From Pseudomonas lalucatii (GTDB lineage: Bacteria > Pseudomonadota > Gammaproteobacteria > Pseudomonadales > Pseudomonadaceae), in NCBI RefSeq assembly GCF_018398425.1, contig NZ_JADPMV010000002.1:806001-870000 (forward strand): DNA of 64,000 bases. The letters run 5' to 3'. Of this stretch, positions 10,977 through 22,169 are shown one piece after another. Position 1 is the stretch's first letter. Each line of letters begins with the position of its first letter. The notes below the pieces were generated by a model. That model worked only from the letters and a program-made list of their open reading frames with translations, was not told the origin of the DNA and searched no databases. Position numbers and translations under genes: made by a program.

Positions 10977-12038
10977 CTACCCGGCTCGCCGCAGCAACCC
11001 AAGGCCGGCCAGGGCACAGACGCCCGCCGGCGCCAGCACGGCCAGCAGCGGCGAGAAGCCGAACACCAGGCTCGACGGCCCCAGCAGATCCTGGGCGATG
11101 CTGAACACGAAGCCGACCAGCACCCCGGTGAACACCCGCTGCCCCAGGGTCACCGAACGCAGCGGACCGAAGATGAAGGAGATCGCCATCAGCACCAGGG
11201 CGGCCGTCACCAGCGGCTGCAGCATCTTGGTCCAGAACGCCAGCCAGTAGCGGCCGTTGTTCAGGCCCTGCTCGGCCAGATACTGGATGTAGCGCCACAA
11301 CCCGGTCACCGACAACGCCTCGGGCTCCAGCACCACGGTGCCGAGCAGCTGCGGATTGAGCTCGACCTCCCAGCGCTCGCGCGGCACCTCGACCACTTCC
11401 GTGCTGCGTCCGCGGAAATGCGTGGTGACGACGCTTTCCAGCTGCCAGTGATCGCCCTGATACAACGCGCGCCGGGCGAAGCTGGACGACAGCAGGTTTC
11501 GCTGCTCATCGAATCGGTAGCGGGTCACGCCATACAGCACACCATCGGGCTGCACCGCGTTGATATGCACGAACTCCTGGCCCTGGCGATGCCACAGACC
11601 GCGCTTGGCGCTCTGCGCCTCGCCGCCGCCCTGGGCCATGGCGCGATTGGCCTGGGCCAGGTTCTCGCTCCAGGGCGCCAGGTACTCGCCGATCAGGATG
11701 CCGGCCAGCATCAGCACCAGCATCGGCTTCATCACCGCCCAGACGATCCGCCCGATCGACACGCCGGCGGCGCGCATCACGGTCAGCTCGCTGCTGCTGG
11801 CCAGACTGCCCAGGCCGATCAGGCAGCCGATCAGGGCCGCCATCGGCAGCATCTCGTACACCCGCCGCGGCAGGGTCAGCACGACATACCAGGCGGCCGC
11901 GCCCAGGCTGTAATTGCCCTCGACATCGCCCAGCTCATCGATGAAGGCGAACAGCAGGGCCAGCCCGACGATGATCCCCAGCACCGCGAGAATCGCGACG
12001 AACACCTGAATGCCGATGTACCTATCCAGCCTAACCAC
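10977..12038 (-). CDS. lptG: LPS export ABC transporter permease LptG
   Basis: A 353-residue inner-membrane permease. With LptF and the ATPase LptB it extracts lipopolysaccharide from the inner membrane for transport across the periplasm. Six TM helices flank a periplasmic beta-jellyroll (about residues 130-265). I place the start at GTG 12038 (VVRLDRYIGIQVF), which has GGGAGGTG upstream and gives the family length; an ATG 7 codons upstream lacks such a site. The start lies 8 nt inside the end of lptF, so the genes are translationally coupled. Confidence 0.96.
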   Translation of the reverse strand: MVRLDRYIGIQVFVAILAVLGIIVGLALLFAFIDELGDVEGNYSLGAAAWYVVLTLPRRVYEMLPMAALIGCLIGLGSLASSSELTVMRAAGVSIGRIVWAVMKPMLVLMLAGILIGEYLAPWSENLAQANRAMAQGGGEAQSAKRGLWHRQGQEFVHINAVQPDGVLYGVTRYRFDEQRNLLSSSFARRALYQGDHWQLESVVTTHFRGRSTEVVEVPRERWEVELNPQLLGTVVLEPEALSVTGLWRYIQYLAEQGLNNGRYWLAFWTKMLQPLVTAALVLMAISFIFGPLRSVTLGQRVFTGVLVGFVFSIAQDLLGPSSLVFGFSPLLAVLAPAGVCALAGLGLLRRAG

Positions 12039-13152
12039 GAGCCACCTCCCGCGCAGCACGACGACTCGCCCACTTCAGCCGCAGCGGCTCCCAATAGAGC
12101 AGCCCGAGACCTATCGCCACGAACACCCCATGCACCCACCACAACCCCAGCTCCAGGGGAATCTTCCCCTTATCCAGGGCGCCGCGCGCGGCGATCAGCA
12201 ACGCCAGGTAGGCCATGTACAGCAAGACCGCCGGCAACAGCTTGAGGAATCGCCCCTGGCGCGGGTTGACCCGGGACAGCGGCACGGCCAGCAGGGTGAC
12301 GACGAACACCAGCAAGGGGATGGACAGGCGCCACTGCAGCTCGGACTGCAGCCGCGCATTGTCGCTGCCGATCAGCTCCCGGGTCGGCACCGCCTCGCGC
12401 TCGCTGACCTCGCCGCTGACCGAGGGCTTGGGCAGCAGCACGCCGTAGGTGTCGTACTGGATCGCCCGGTAGTCCGCCTGGCCGGGATTGCCGTCGTAGC
12501 GATAGCCGTTCTCCAGGATCAGGTAGCGGCTGCCGTCGGCCTGCAGCTCCTGGCGCCCGCTTTCGGCCACCAGCACGGTGATGCCGCGCTCCTTGCCGCC
12601 GTCGCGGGAGAAGCGCTTCTCGGAAATGAAGATGCCGCCCAGCTGGCCGCGGTCCTCCGACAGTTCCTGGGTGTAGGTCACCCGTGAGCCGTCCTTCATG
12701 GCCTGAAAGCGTCCCGGCACCAGGGTGTCGAACTCGGTCAGGGCGTCCTGCTCGTTGAGGATGCGCATCTGCCCCGCCACGCCCTGCGGCGCCAGCCCCA
12801 GGCTCAGCCAGGCCACCAGCAGCGCCACCAGCAGTGCCGGCGCCAGGCTGTAGACCAGCAGGCGCTGCTGACTCATGCCGGTGGCCGACAGCACGGTCAT
12901 CTCGCTGTCCAGGTAGAGCCGCCCGTAGGCCAGCAGGATGCCGAGGAACAGGCCCAGGGGCAGGATCAACTGGAGGAACCCCGGCAGGCGAAAGCCCATG
13001 ATCAGGAACAGCACCCCCGGGTCCAGCAGGCCCTGTGCGGCCTGCGCCAGGTACTTGATGAAGCGGCCACTCATGATGATCACCAGCAGCACGGCGCTCA
13101 CCGCACTCAGGGTGACCAGGACCTCACGGGACAGATAACGGAAGACAATCAA
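12031..13152 (-). CDS. lptF: LPS export ABC transporter permease LptF
   Basis: A 373-residue partner of LptG: N-terminal IVFRYLSREVLVTLSAVSAV leads into TM1, with three N-terminal and three C-terminal TM helices around a periplasmic jellyroll. The cytoplasmic coupling-helix region carries LDSEMTVLSATGMSQ. The start is ambiguous: a GTG at 13161 adds three residues, while the TTG at 13152 gives the usual N-terminus and sits 8 nt after GGAG. It is divergent from pepA, as in other pseudomonads. Confidence 0.96.
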   Translation of the reverse strand: MIVFRYLSREVLVTLSAVSAVLLVIIMSGRFIKYLAQAAQGLLDPGVLFLIMGFRLPGFLQLILPLGLFLGILLAYGRLYLDSEMTVLSATGMSQQRLLVYSLAPALLVALLVAWLSLGLAPQGVAGQMRILNEQDALTEFDTLVPGRFQAMKDGSRVTYTQELSEDRGQLGGIFISEKRFSRDGGKERGITVLVAESGRQELQADGSRYLILENGYRYDGNPGQADYRAIQYDTYGVLLPKPSVSGEVSEREAVPTRELIGSDNARLQSELQWRLSIPLLVFVVTLLAVPLSRVNPRQGRFLKLLPAVLLYMAYLALLIAARGALDKGKIPLELGLWWVHGVFVAIGLGLLYWEPLRLKWASRRAAREVARG

Positions 13153-13161
13153 ACCAGACAC

Positions 13162-14787
<1,626 letters not shown>

Positions 14788-14793
14788 CCCACG

Positions 14794-14815
14794 CCGGGGC
14801 GCTCGCCCGCCCCGG
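14794..14815 (+). other. GC hairpin between pepA and holC
   Basis: Perfect 8-bp stem CCGGGGCG/CGCCCCGG with a 6-nt loop just after the pepA stop. No T run follows, so it is more likely an mRNA-stability or attenuation structure than a full terminator. Confidence 0.35.
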
Positions 14816-14842
14816 ACTCCCCAGCCCATCGCCGAAGTCGCC

Positions 14843-15262
14843 ATGCCCCGAATCGAGTTCTATGTGCTCTCCTCCGCCACCCCGGCCGAGCGCCTGCGCG
14901 CCGCCTGCCAGCTGGCGATGAAGGCCTGGCGCGCCGGCCTGCCGGTGTTCCTGCGCGGCGCCGATGCCCAGCAATGCGCGGAGCTGGACGAGCTGCTGTG
15001 GCGCTTCAAGGCGGAAGCCTTCGTGCCCCACGACCTGCACCAGGACGACCCGCACGCCCCGGTGGTGATCGGCCTGGACGAACAGCCGGTCGCCGAACAG
15101 GGCGTGCTGATCAACCTCAGCCCGAGCCTCTCACCCTTTATCGAGCGCTTCAGCCGGATCATCGAGATCGTCAACCAGGAGCCAGACCTGCTGACCGCCT
15201 GCCGGGAGAATTTCCGCAGCTACCGCCAGCGCGGCTATGATCCGCAACGAGTCGAGCTCTAA
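14843..15262 (+). CDS. holC: DNA polymerase III subunit chi
   Basis: A 139-residue chi subunit of the clamp-loader complex; it links single-strand binding protein to the replicase. The N-terminus PRIEFYVLSS and the LMKAW-like helix followed by LDELLWRFKAEAFVPHDL match the family. It is 55 nt downstream of pepA and 12 nt upstream of the next gene, the conserved pepA-holC-valS order. Confidence 0.94.
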   Translation: MPRIEFYVLSSATPAERLRAACQLAMKAWRAGLPVFLRGADAQQCAELDELLWRFKAEAFVPHDLHQDDPHAPVVIGLDEQPVAEQGVLINLSPSLSPFIERFSRIIEIVNQEPDLLTACRENFRSYRQRGYDPQRVEL

Positions 15263-15274
15263 GCGCCGCATACC

Positions 15275-15703
15275 ATGGACACACCGAAGCCACCGCAGAA
15301 ACCCGCGCAACTGCTGAACGACCTGGAGTCGATCCGCGAGCTGCTGGGCGACCAGGACCTGGAGCCGCCGCTGCTGGTCGACGCCCTCGACCCGGACGCC
15401 ATCCCCGTGCTCTCCGATATCGTCGCCGCAGCACCGCCCGGCGCGCCGCCCCCGGCGCCCAGCCACCGCCCCGAGGCCACCGCATCGCCTGCCCAGTCCG
15501 ACGCGGGCCTGCGCGGCACCCTGGAGCAAGCCGTGCTGCGCGACAGCGCCGCCGAGCTGAAGAAACTGGACAACGAACTGCGCGCCGCCGCCCAGCTGAT
15601 CCTGCAGGACGTCATCGACGACTTCGTGCCGCAGATCGAGGCCGAGCTGAAGCGCCGCCTGGAGGCGCGCCTGACCCGCCTGCTGCCGCCGCGCCGCGGC
15701 TGA
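15275..15703 (+). CDS. Conserved hypothetical protein between holC and valS
   Basis: A 142-residue acidic protein with a low-complexity Pro/Ala middle (about residues 50-75) and a helical, charged C-terminus (LKKLDNELRAAAQLILQDVIDDFVPQIEAELKRRLEARL in part) likely to be a coiled coil. A gene occupies this position in other pseudomonads. I recognise no functional domain. Its place between holC and valS suggests co-transcription but no specific role. Confidence 0.8.
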   Translation: MDTPKPPQKPAQLLNDLESIRELLGDQDLEPPLLVDALDPDAIPVLSDIVAAAPPGAPPPAPSHRPEATASPAQSDAGLRGTLEQAVLRDSAAELKKLDNELRAAAQLILQDVIDDFVPQIEAELKRRLEARLTRLLPPRRG

Positions 15704-15769
15704 GCCCGCGCCGCGCCCCGGCAGTCAGCTTCCCGGTGCGCGCCCTTACGCCTGGCGCGGCTTCCCCGT

Positions 15770-15775
15770 TATACT
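15770..15775 (+). promoter_or_regulatory. Possible -10 element upstream of valS
   Basis: TATACT lies 42 nt before the valS ATG in a 114-bp gap. No clear -35 is seen, so valS may have its own weak or activator-dependent promoter as well as read-through from pepA-holC. Confidence 0.35.
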
Positions 15776-15817
15776 TGTCGGCTTTTCCGATCAGCCGTCA
15801 TAAGGGTCCCGCCGCGC

Positions 15818-18667
15818 ATGGACAAGACCTACCAGCCGCACGCCATTGAAACCGCCCTGTACGAGAACTGGGAGGCGAACAACTACTTCGCCCCCCAGGG
15901 TTCGGGCGAGCCGTACACCATCATGATCCCGCCGCCGAACGTCACCGGCAGCCTGCACATGGGTCACGGCTTCAACAACTCGATCATGGACGCGCTGATC
16001 CGTTTCCGTCGCATGCAGGGCCGCAACACCCTGTGGCAACCGGGCACCGACCATGCCGGCATCGCCACCCAGATGGTGGTGGAGCGCCAGCTGGCCGCCG
16101 ACGGCATCAGCCGCCACGACCTGGGCCGGGAGAAGTTCCTGGAGAAGGTCTGGGAGTGGAAGGAGCAGTCCGGCGGCACCATCACCCGGCAGATCCGCCG
16201 CCTGGGCAGCTCGGTGGACTGGTCGCGCGAGCGCTTCACCATGGACGACGGCCTGTCGGAAGCCGTCAAGGAAGCCTTCGTGCGCCTGCACGAGGACGGC
16301 CTGATCTACCGCGGCAAGCGCCTGGTCAACTGGGACACCAAGTTCCACACCGCCATCTCCGACCTCGAGGTGGAGAGCCACGACGAGAAAGGCAACCTGT
16401 GGCACCTGCGCTACCCGCTGGCCGACGGCCAGCGCACCGCCGACGGCAAGGACCACCTGATCGTCGCCACCACCCGCCCGGAAACCATGCTGGGCGACGC
16501 CGCCGTCGCCGTGCACCCGGAAGACGAACGCTACAAGGCGCTGATCGGCCACTTCGTCGAACTGCCCCTGGTGGGTCGACGCATCCCCATCGTCGGCGAC
16601 GACTACTGCGATCCCGAGTTCGGTACCGGCTGCGTGAAGATCACCCCGGCCCACGACTTCAACGACTACGAAGTCGGCAAGCGCCACAACCTGCCGCTGC
16701 TCAACATCTTCGACAAGAACGCCGCCGTGCTGGCCAGCGCCCAGGTGTTCAACATCGACGGCAGCGTCAACGACAGCATCGACGGCCGCCTGCCGGCCGA
16801 CTACGCCGGCCTCGACCGCTTCGCGGCGCGCAAGCAGATAGTCGCCGCCTTCGAGGCCGCCGGGCTGCTGGAGAAGATCGACGAACACGCGCTGAAGGTG
16901 CCCAAGGGCGACCGCTCCGGCACCGTCATCGAGCCCTGGCTGACCGACCAGTGGTACGTCTCCACCAAGCCCCTGGCGGAGCCGGCCATCAAGGCCGTGG
17001 AAGACGGCCAGATCCAGTTCGTGCCCAAGCAGTACGAGAACATGTATTTCTCCTGGATGCGCGACATCCAGGACTGGTGCATCAGCCGCCAGCTGTGGTG
17101 GGGCCACCGCATCCCGGCCTGGTACGACGAGGCCGGCAACGTCTATGTCGGCCGCGACGAGGCCGAAGTGCGGGCCAAGCACGATCTGGGCGACATCGCC
17201 CTGCGCCAGGACGAGGACGTGCTCGACACCTGGTTCAGCTCCGGCCTGTGGACCTTCTCCACCCTCGGCTGGCCGCAGCAGACCGAGGCGCTGAAGACCT
17301 TCCACCCCACCGACGTGCTGGTCACCGGCTTCGACATCATCTTCTTCTGGGTCGCGCGCATGGTCATGCTGACCCTGCACCTGGTGAAGAACGCCGACGG
17401 CAGCGCCCAGGTGCCGTTCAAGACCGTCTACGTGCACGGCCTGGTACGCGACAGCCAGGGCCACAAGATGTCCAAGTCCAAGGGCAACGTGCTCGACCCG
17501 CTGGACATAGTCGACGGCATCGACCTGGAAGCCCTGGTGGCCAAGCGCACCAGCGGCATGATGCAGCCCAAGCTGGCGGAGAAGATCGCCAAGCAGACCC
17601 GCGCCGAGTTCCCCGAGGGCATCGCCGCCTACGGCACCGACGCCCTGCGCTTCACCAACCTGGCCCTGGCCTCCACCGGCCGCGACATCAAGTTCGACAT
17701 GGGCCGGGTCGAGGGCTACCGCAACTTCTGCAACAAGATCTGGAACGCCGCCAACTTCGTCATCGAGAACACCGATGGCCAGGACACCGGGGTGAACGGC
17801 GAGCCGGTCGAGCTGTCCGCGGTGGACCGCTGGATCATCTCCGCCCTGCAGCGCACCGAGGCGGAAGTGACCCGCCAGCTCGACGCCTTCCGCTTCGACC
17901 TGGCCGCCCAGGCGCTGTACGAGTTCATCTGGGACGAGTACTGCGCCTGGTACCTGGAGCTGGTCAAGCCGGTGCTGTGGGACGAGCAGGCGCCGATCGA
18001 GCGCCAGCGCGGCACCCGCCGCACCCTGATCCGGGTGCTGGAAGTGGCGCTGCGCCTGGCCCATCCATTCATGCCCTTCATCACCGAGGCCATCTGGCAA
18101 CGCATCAAGGCCCAGGCCGGTGCCAGCGGCGACACCCTGATGCTGCAGCCCTGGCCGGTGGCCAACGAGAGCCGCATCGACGCGGCCGCCGAGGGCGACA
18201 TCGAGTGGGTCAAGGCGCTGATGCTCGGCCTGCGGCAGATCCGCGGCGAGATGAAGATCTCCATGGCCAAGCGCATCGACGTGGTGCTGAACAACGCCAG
18301 CCAACTGGACCAGCGCCGCCTGGCCGACAACCTGCCGTTGCTCAACAAGCTGGCCAAGCTGGAATCGGTACGGGTGCTGGCCGCCGGCGAGGAGGCGCCG
18401 CTGTCCGCCACCGCCCTGGTCGGCGAGATGGAAGTGCTGGTGCCGATGGCCGGGCTGATCGACAAGGACGCCGAACTGGCGCGCCTGGACAAGGAGATCG
18501 CCCGCCTGGACGGCGAGGTCAAGCGCGTCGGCGGCAAGCTGGCCAACCAGGGCTTCGTCGCCAAGGCCCCGGCCGAGGTGCTGGACAAGGAGCGCGCCAA
18601 GCTGGCCGAGGCCGAACAGGCCCTGGGCAAGCTGGCCGAGCACCGCGCCCGCATCGCCAGCCTCTAA
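15818..18667 (+). CDS. valS: Valine--tRNA ligase
   Basis: A 949-residue class I aminoacyl-tRNA synthetase charging tRNA-Val. The HIGH motif is HMGH (47-50) inside [13 protein letters not shown], and KMSKS is at 550-554. Between them is the editing (CP1) domain that removes mischarged threonine (about 190-330, with [17 protein letters not shown]). The anticodon-binding domain follows, and the C-terminus is the ValS coiled-coil arm ([20 protein letters not shown]). Complete and normal. Confidence 0.98.
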   Translation: MDKTYQPHAIETALYENWEANNYFAPQGSGEPYTIMIPPPNVTGSLHMGHGFNNSIMDALIRFRRMQGRNTLWQPGTDHAGIATQMVVERQLAADGISRHDLGREKFLEKVWEWKEQSGGTITRQIRRLGSSVDWSRERFTMDDGLSEAVKEAFVRLHEDGLIYRGKRLVNWDTKFHTAISDLEVESHDEKGNLWHLRYPLADGQRTADGKDHLIVATTRPETMLGDAAVAVHPEDERYKALIGHFVELPLVGRRIPIVGDDYCDPEFGTGCVKITPAHDFNDYEVGKRHNLPLLNIFDKNAAVLASAQVFNIDGSVNDSIDGRLPADYAGLDRFAARKQIVAAFEAAGLLEKIDEHALKVPKGDRSGTVIEPWLTDQWYVSTKPLAEPAIKAVEDGQIQFVPKQYENMYFSWMRDIQDWCISRQLWWGHRIPAWYDEAGNVYVGRDEAEVRAKHDLGDIALRQDEDVLDTWFSSGLWTFSTLGWPQQTEALKTFHPTDVLVTGFDIIFFWVARMVMLTLHLVKNADGSAQVPFKTVYVHGLVRDSQGHKMSKSKGNVLDPLDIVDGIDLEALVAKRTSGMMQPKLAEKIAKQTRAEFPEGIAAYGTDALRFTNLALASTGRDIKFDMGRVEGYRNFCNKIWNAANFVIENTDGQDTGVNGEPVELSAVDRWIISALQRTEAEVTRQLDAFRFDLAAQALYEFIWDEYCAWYLELVKPVLWDEQAPIERQRGTRRTLIRVLEVALRLAHPFMPFITEAIWQRIKAQAGASGDTLMLQPWPVANESRIDAAAEGDIEWVKALMLGLRQIRGEMKISMAKRIDVVLNNASQLDQRRLADNLPLLNKLAKLESVRVLAAGEEAPLSATALVGEMEVLVPMAGLIDKDAELARLDKEIARLDGEVKRVGGKLANQGFVAKAPAEVLDKERAKLAEAEQALGKLAEHRARIASL

Positions 18668-18685
18668 CCCTTCCGCAAGACCCCC

Positions 18686-18720
18686 ACGGGGCCCGCTGCC
18701 AGCATCGGCACGGGCCCCGT
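18686..18720 (+). terminator. Hairpin after valS
   Basis: A 10-bp stem ACGGGGCCCG/CGGGCCCCGT extended inward by TGCC/GGCA with one bulged C, then CCTGTTT. Stem strength is high but the T tract is poor, so termination may be partial. Confidence 0.55.
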
Positions 18721-18739
18721 CCTGTTTATCGGTACCGCC

Positions 18740-20191
18740 ATGACCGCCCCACGCTCCCCGTCCCTGCTCGACGCCCTGCTGCCGATTGGCGTGCTGATGG
18801 TGCTGCTGAGCCTGTCCGTCTACCTCTATGGCGACGCCTCCTCCAGCGGGCCGAACCAGATCGCCCTGATGAGCGCCGCCTTCGTCGCCGGGCTGATCGG
18901 CCTGAAGAACGGCCTGCGCTGGGCGCAGATCGAGGACGGCATACTGGCCGGCATCCAGATGGCGATGAAGGCCAACCTGATCCTGCTGGCGGTCGGCGCC
19001 CTGATCGGCACCTGGATTCTCGCCGGCACCGTGCCGACCATGATCTGGCTCGGCCTCAAGCTGATCTCGGCCGAGTACTTCTACGCCACCAGCTGCCTGA
19101 TCTGCGCCCTCACCGCCCTGTCGATCGGCAGTTCCTGGACGGTGGCCGGCACCCTCGGCATCGGCCTGATGGGCGTCGCCGCCGGCCTCGGCCTGGACCC
19201 GGCGATCACCGCCGGGGCGATCATCTCCGGCGCCTATTTCGGCGACAAGCTGTCGCCCCTGTCGGACACCACCAACCTGGCGCCGGCCGCCGCCGGCGCC
19301 GAGCTGTTCGCCCATATCCGCCTGATGGCGCGCACCTCGGTGCCGGCGCTGCTGCTGGCCCTGGGCCTGTTCTTCGGCCTCGGCCAGCAGGCCGGCGGCG
19401 AGCAGGACACCGCGCGCATCGCCGCGGTGCTGCAGGCCCTGGAGGGCCAGTTCGAGCTGGGCTGGCACCTGCTGCTGCCGGTGGCCCTGCTGCTGTTCCT
19501 GGCGGTACGCCAATGGGCGGCCTTCCCCGCGGTATTCCTCGGCGCCCTGGTCGGCGCGCTGTTCGCGCTGCTGTTCCAGCCGGAAGTGATGCATCGCCTG
19601 GCCGATCCCGCCGCCGGCGCCCTGGCGCCGCTGAAGACGCTGTGGAGCGCGCTGTTCGCCGGCTACCAGTCGAGCAGCGGCAACGAGGCCCTGGACGGCC
19701 TGCTGTCCAAGGGCGGCATGGCCAGCATGCTCACCACCATCTGGCTGATCATCTGCGCCATGTGCTTCGGCGGCGTGCTGGAGCGCCTCGGCCTGCTGCA
19801 GCGCCTGCTGCACAGTACCCTGCACCTGGCCAGGAGCACCAGCAGCCTGATCGCCTGCACCATCACCACCAGCATCGGCACCAACCTCATCACCGCCGAC
19901 CAGTACATCGCCCTGGTCCTGCCCGGGCGCATGTACCGCGCGGAATACGACAAGCGCGGCCTGGCTCCGGTGACCCTGTCCCGTGCCCTGGAAGACGGCG
20001 GCACCCTGACCTCGGTGCTGATCCCCTGGAACACCTGCGGCGCCTACATGGCGGCGACGCTCGGGGTGGCGACCCTGAGCTACCTGCCGTTCTGCTTCTT
20101 CAACCTGATCATGCCGCTGCTGGCCCTGGGCCTGGCCTTCATCGCCCCGCCGCAACCGCTGCGCGTCGCTGCGCCGCAAACCGCCGCCTGA
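18740..20191 (+). CDS. Na+/H+ antiporter, NhaC family
   Basis: A 483-residue polytopic membrane protein of the ion-transporter superfamily with about 11-12 TM helices. NhaC signatures include GAIISGAYFGDKLSPLSDTT (residues about 163-182) and the C-terminal LEDGGTLTSVLIPWNTCG, which hold conserved polar membrane residues. The family exchanges Na+ for H+; some members exchange organic ions (malate/lactate, tyrosine), so the substrate is not proven. It lies between valS and nhaD with hairpins on both sides, suggesting a separate transcript. Confidence 0.85.
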   Translation: MTAPRSPSLLDALLPIGVLMVLLSLSVYLYGDASSSGPNQIALMSAAFVAGLIGLKNGLRWAQIEDGILAGIQMAMKANLILLAVGALIGTWILAGTVPTMIWLGLKLISAEYFYATSCLICALTALSIGSSWTVAGTLGIGLMGVAAGLGLDPAITAGAIISGAYFGDKLSPLSDTTNLAPAAAGAELFAHIRLMARTSVPALLLALGLFFGLGQQAGGEQDTARIAAVLQALEGQFELGWHLLLPVALLLFLAVRQWAAFPAVFLGALVGALFALLFQPEVMHRLADPAAGALAPLKTLWSALFAGYQSSSGNEALDGLLSKGGMASMLTTIWLIICAMCFGGVLERLGLLQRLLHSTLHLARSTSSLIACTITTSIGTNLITADQYIALVLPGRMYRAEYDKRGLAPVTLSRALEDGGTLTSVLIPWNTCGAYMAATLGVATLSYLPFCFFNLIMPLLALGLAFIAPPQPLRVAAPQTAA

Positions 20192-20196
20192 TCTCC

Positions 20197-20237
20197 TGCG
20201 CAGCCCCCGAAAAGCCGCACGCCACGGGGGCTGCGCA
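20197..20237 (+). terminator. Strong hairpin after the NhaC gene
   Basis: A perfect 13-bp stem TGCGCAGCCCCCG/CGGGGGCTGCGCA (20197-20209 and 20225-20237) around a 15-nt loop, starting 6 nt after the stop. There is no T run, so it may be a Rho-assisted terminator or a 3' stability hairpin. Between it and the next gene are 178 bp without a recognisable gene. Confidence 0.5.
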
Positions 20238-20415
20238 CGGACCTGCAAGTCACAAATCGTCTAAAAACAGCGTGCGAAAGCACCTTTAACCCGCAATTGC
20301 CCTCCCAATTCCCGGCCAAATCAGGCATCTTCTGCGGCGCATCAAGAGCCTCCGGCATTTTTCCTCCCGGAAAGAGCACTCCCAATAAGAAAAGCCCTGA
20401 ACTGGAATTCTGATC

Positions 20416-21792
20416 ATGTATGCGTTAATGGCGTTGATATTCGTCCTCGGTTACCTGTGTATCGCCCTCGAACACCCGCTGAAGATCGACAAGGCCGCCT
20501 CGGCCATCCTCACCGCGGTGCTCTGCTGGACGCTGCTGGTGCTCGGCGCCGACGCCATCCTGCCGCTGATCGGCCACGGCACCGCGGGTGCGCCGGACAA
20601 CGGCCAGCATGTGGTCGAGGAGCTGCGCCACCATCTCGGCGAGATCTCCGAAATCCTGTTCTTCCTCATGGGCGCCATGACCATAGTCGAGCTGATCGAC
20701 GCCCACGAAGGCTTCAAGGTCATCACCGACCGCATCCGCACCAACAAGCGCGTGACCCTGCTGTGGATGGTGGCGCTGATCACCTTCTTCCTCTCCGCCG
20801 CCCTGGACAACCTGACCACCACCATCGTCATGGTCTCGCTGCTGCGCAAGCTGATCGCCGAGCAGAAGGAGCGCTGGTTCTACGCCGGCATCGTGGTGAT
20901 CGCCGCCAACGCCGGCGGCGCCTGGTCGCCGATCGGCGACGTGACCACCACCATGCTGTGGATCGGCAACCAGATCACCGCCAGCGGCATCGTGGTCAAG
21001 CTGATCGTGCCGAGCCTGGTGTGCCTGCTGGTGCCGCTGCTGATCCTGAGCTTCACCCTGAAGGGCGAGATCCACCGGCCGCAGCTGACGGTGCTGGAGG
21101 AAGAGCGCCGCGACCCGACCACCCCGTTCGAGCGCAACCTGGTGTTCATCCTCGGCATCTGCGCCCTGGTGTTCGTGCCGATCTTCAAGACCGTCACCCA
21201 CCTGCCGCCCTACATGGGCATCCTGCTCGGCCTGGGCGTGCTCTGGGTGGTCACCGAGATCATCCACCGCGGCAAGAACGACGAGGACAAGCACCCGCTC
21301 TCGGTGGTCGGCGTACTGCGCCGCATCGACACCACCAGCGTGCTGTTCTTCCTCGGCATCCTCCTGGCGGTCTCCAGCCTGGCCAGCGCCGGCCACCTGA
21401 CCCAGGTCGCGCTGCTGCTGCGCGAAGGCTTCGGCGACATCTACGCGATCAACATCGCCATCGGCCTGCTGTCGGCCGTGGTCGACAACGTGCCGCTGGT
21501 GGCCGGCGCCATGAAGATGTACCCGCTGATCAGCCCCGCGGAACTGGCGGTCGCCACTACCGACGCCGGCTGGCTGAGCAACTTCCAGGTCGACGGCACC
21601 TTCTGGGAAATGCTCGCCTACTGCGCCGGCACCGGCGGCAGCTGCCTGATCATCGGCTCGGCCGCCGGCGTGGCGGCCATGGGCATGGAGAAGATCAACT
21701 TCGTCTGGTACCTGAAGAAGATCAGCTGGCTGGCCTTCATCGGCTACATGGCCGGCGCGGCCACCTATATCGGCATCGCCAGCCTCGGCTGA
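20416..21792 (+). CDS. nhaD: Na+/H+ antiporter NhaD
   Basis: A 458-residue membrane protein of the NhaD type (arsenite-permease-like fold in the ion-transporter superfamily), with about 12 TM helices. It shows the paired signatures LDNLTTTIVMVSLLRKL, NAGGAWSPIGDVTTTMLW and, in the second half, VVDNVPLVAGAMKMYP with AYCAGTGGSCLIIGSAAGVA. NhaD exports Na+ or Li+ in exchange for protons and is associated with salt and alkaline tolerance. Preceded by a 178-nt leader after the hairpin; a short HTH gene follows 66 nt downstream. Confidence 0.93.
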   Translation: MYALMALIFVLGYLCIALEHPLKIDKAASAILTAVLCWTLLVLGADAILPLIGHGTAGAPDNGQHVVEELRHHLGEISEILFFLMGAMTIVELIDAHEGFKVITDRIRTNKRVTLLWMVALITFFLSAALDNLTTTIVMVSLLRKLIAEQKERWFYAGIVVIAANAGGAWSPIGDVTTTMLWIGNQITASGIVVKLIVPSLVCLLVPLLILSFTLKGEIHRPQLTVLEEERRDPTTPFERNLVFILGICALVFVPIFKTVTHLPPYMGILLGLGVLWVVTEIIHRGKNDEDKHPLSVVGVLRRIDTTSVLFFLGILLAVSSLASAGHLTQVALLLREGFGDIYAINIAIGLLSAVVDNVPLVAGAMKMYPLISPAELAVATTDAGWLSNFQVDGTFWEMLAYCAGTGGSCLIIGSAAGVAAMGMEKINFVWYLKKISWLAFIGYMAGAATYIGIASLG

Positions 21793-21858
21793 GACCGGTC
21801 CGGACCGCGCTGCACCCGCCACGCGGCGCACCGCCCTAAACGCCAGGAGCACGACGCG

Positions 21859-22155
21859 ATGGACGTGAGTAAGACCAAGAGCAGCTTCTACCGCCGCCTC
21901 TATGTGGCCTGGCTGATCGACAGCGGCGCCGCCCGCAGCGTGCCGGATCTGATGGCCGTCACCGGCATGCCGCGGCGCACCGCCCAGGACACCCTGGCAG
22001 CCCTGGCCGACCTGGACATCGACTGCGCCTTCGTCCAGGAGCCGGGCGAGCGCAACAACGCCGGTCACTACGCAATCCGCGACTGGGGCGCCATCGATCC
22101 CGCCTGGATCGCCCGCCACCAGGCGCGGATCAAGGCCATACTGGGTTACCCCTGA
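21859..22155 (+). CDS. Small winged helix-turn-helix protein
   Basis: A 98-residue basic protein. Residues about 10-70 form a predicted winged-helix fold (SVPDLMAVTGMPRRTAQDTL as helix-turn-helix), with a conserved GHYAIRDWGAIDP after it. Similar small proteins are found in pseudomonads, without an established function that I know of. It sits 66 nt after nhaD and 14 nt before the VTT gene, so it may regulate its neighbours, but that is only position-based. Confidence 0.75.
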   Translation: MDVSKTKSSFYRRLYVAWLIDSGAARSVPDLMAVTGMPRRTAQDTLAALADLDIDCAFVQEPGERNNAGHYAIRDWGAIDPAWIARHQARIKAILGYP

Positions 22156-22169
22156 AGCGGAGACCCGCC

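Noticed and set aside
15791..20248. A 1485-codon frame on the minus strand, and a 1418-codon plus-strand frame at 16033-20289
   Set aside because: Both are shadow frames of valS and the NhaC gene with biased composition and no domain.
20238..20415. Known riboswitch upstream of nhaD
   Set aside because: Nothing matches a riboswitch core I can recognise by eye; kept only as a finding for a computed search.
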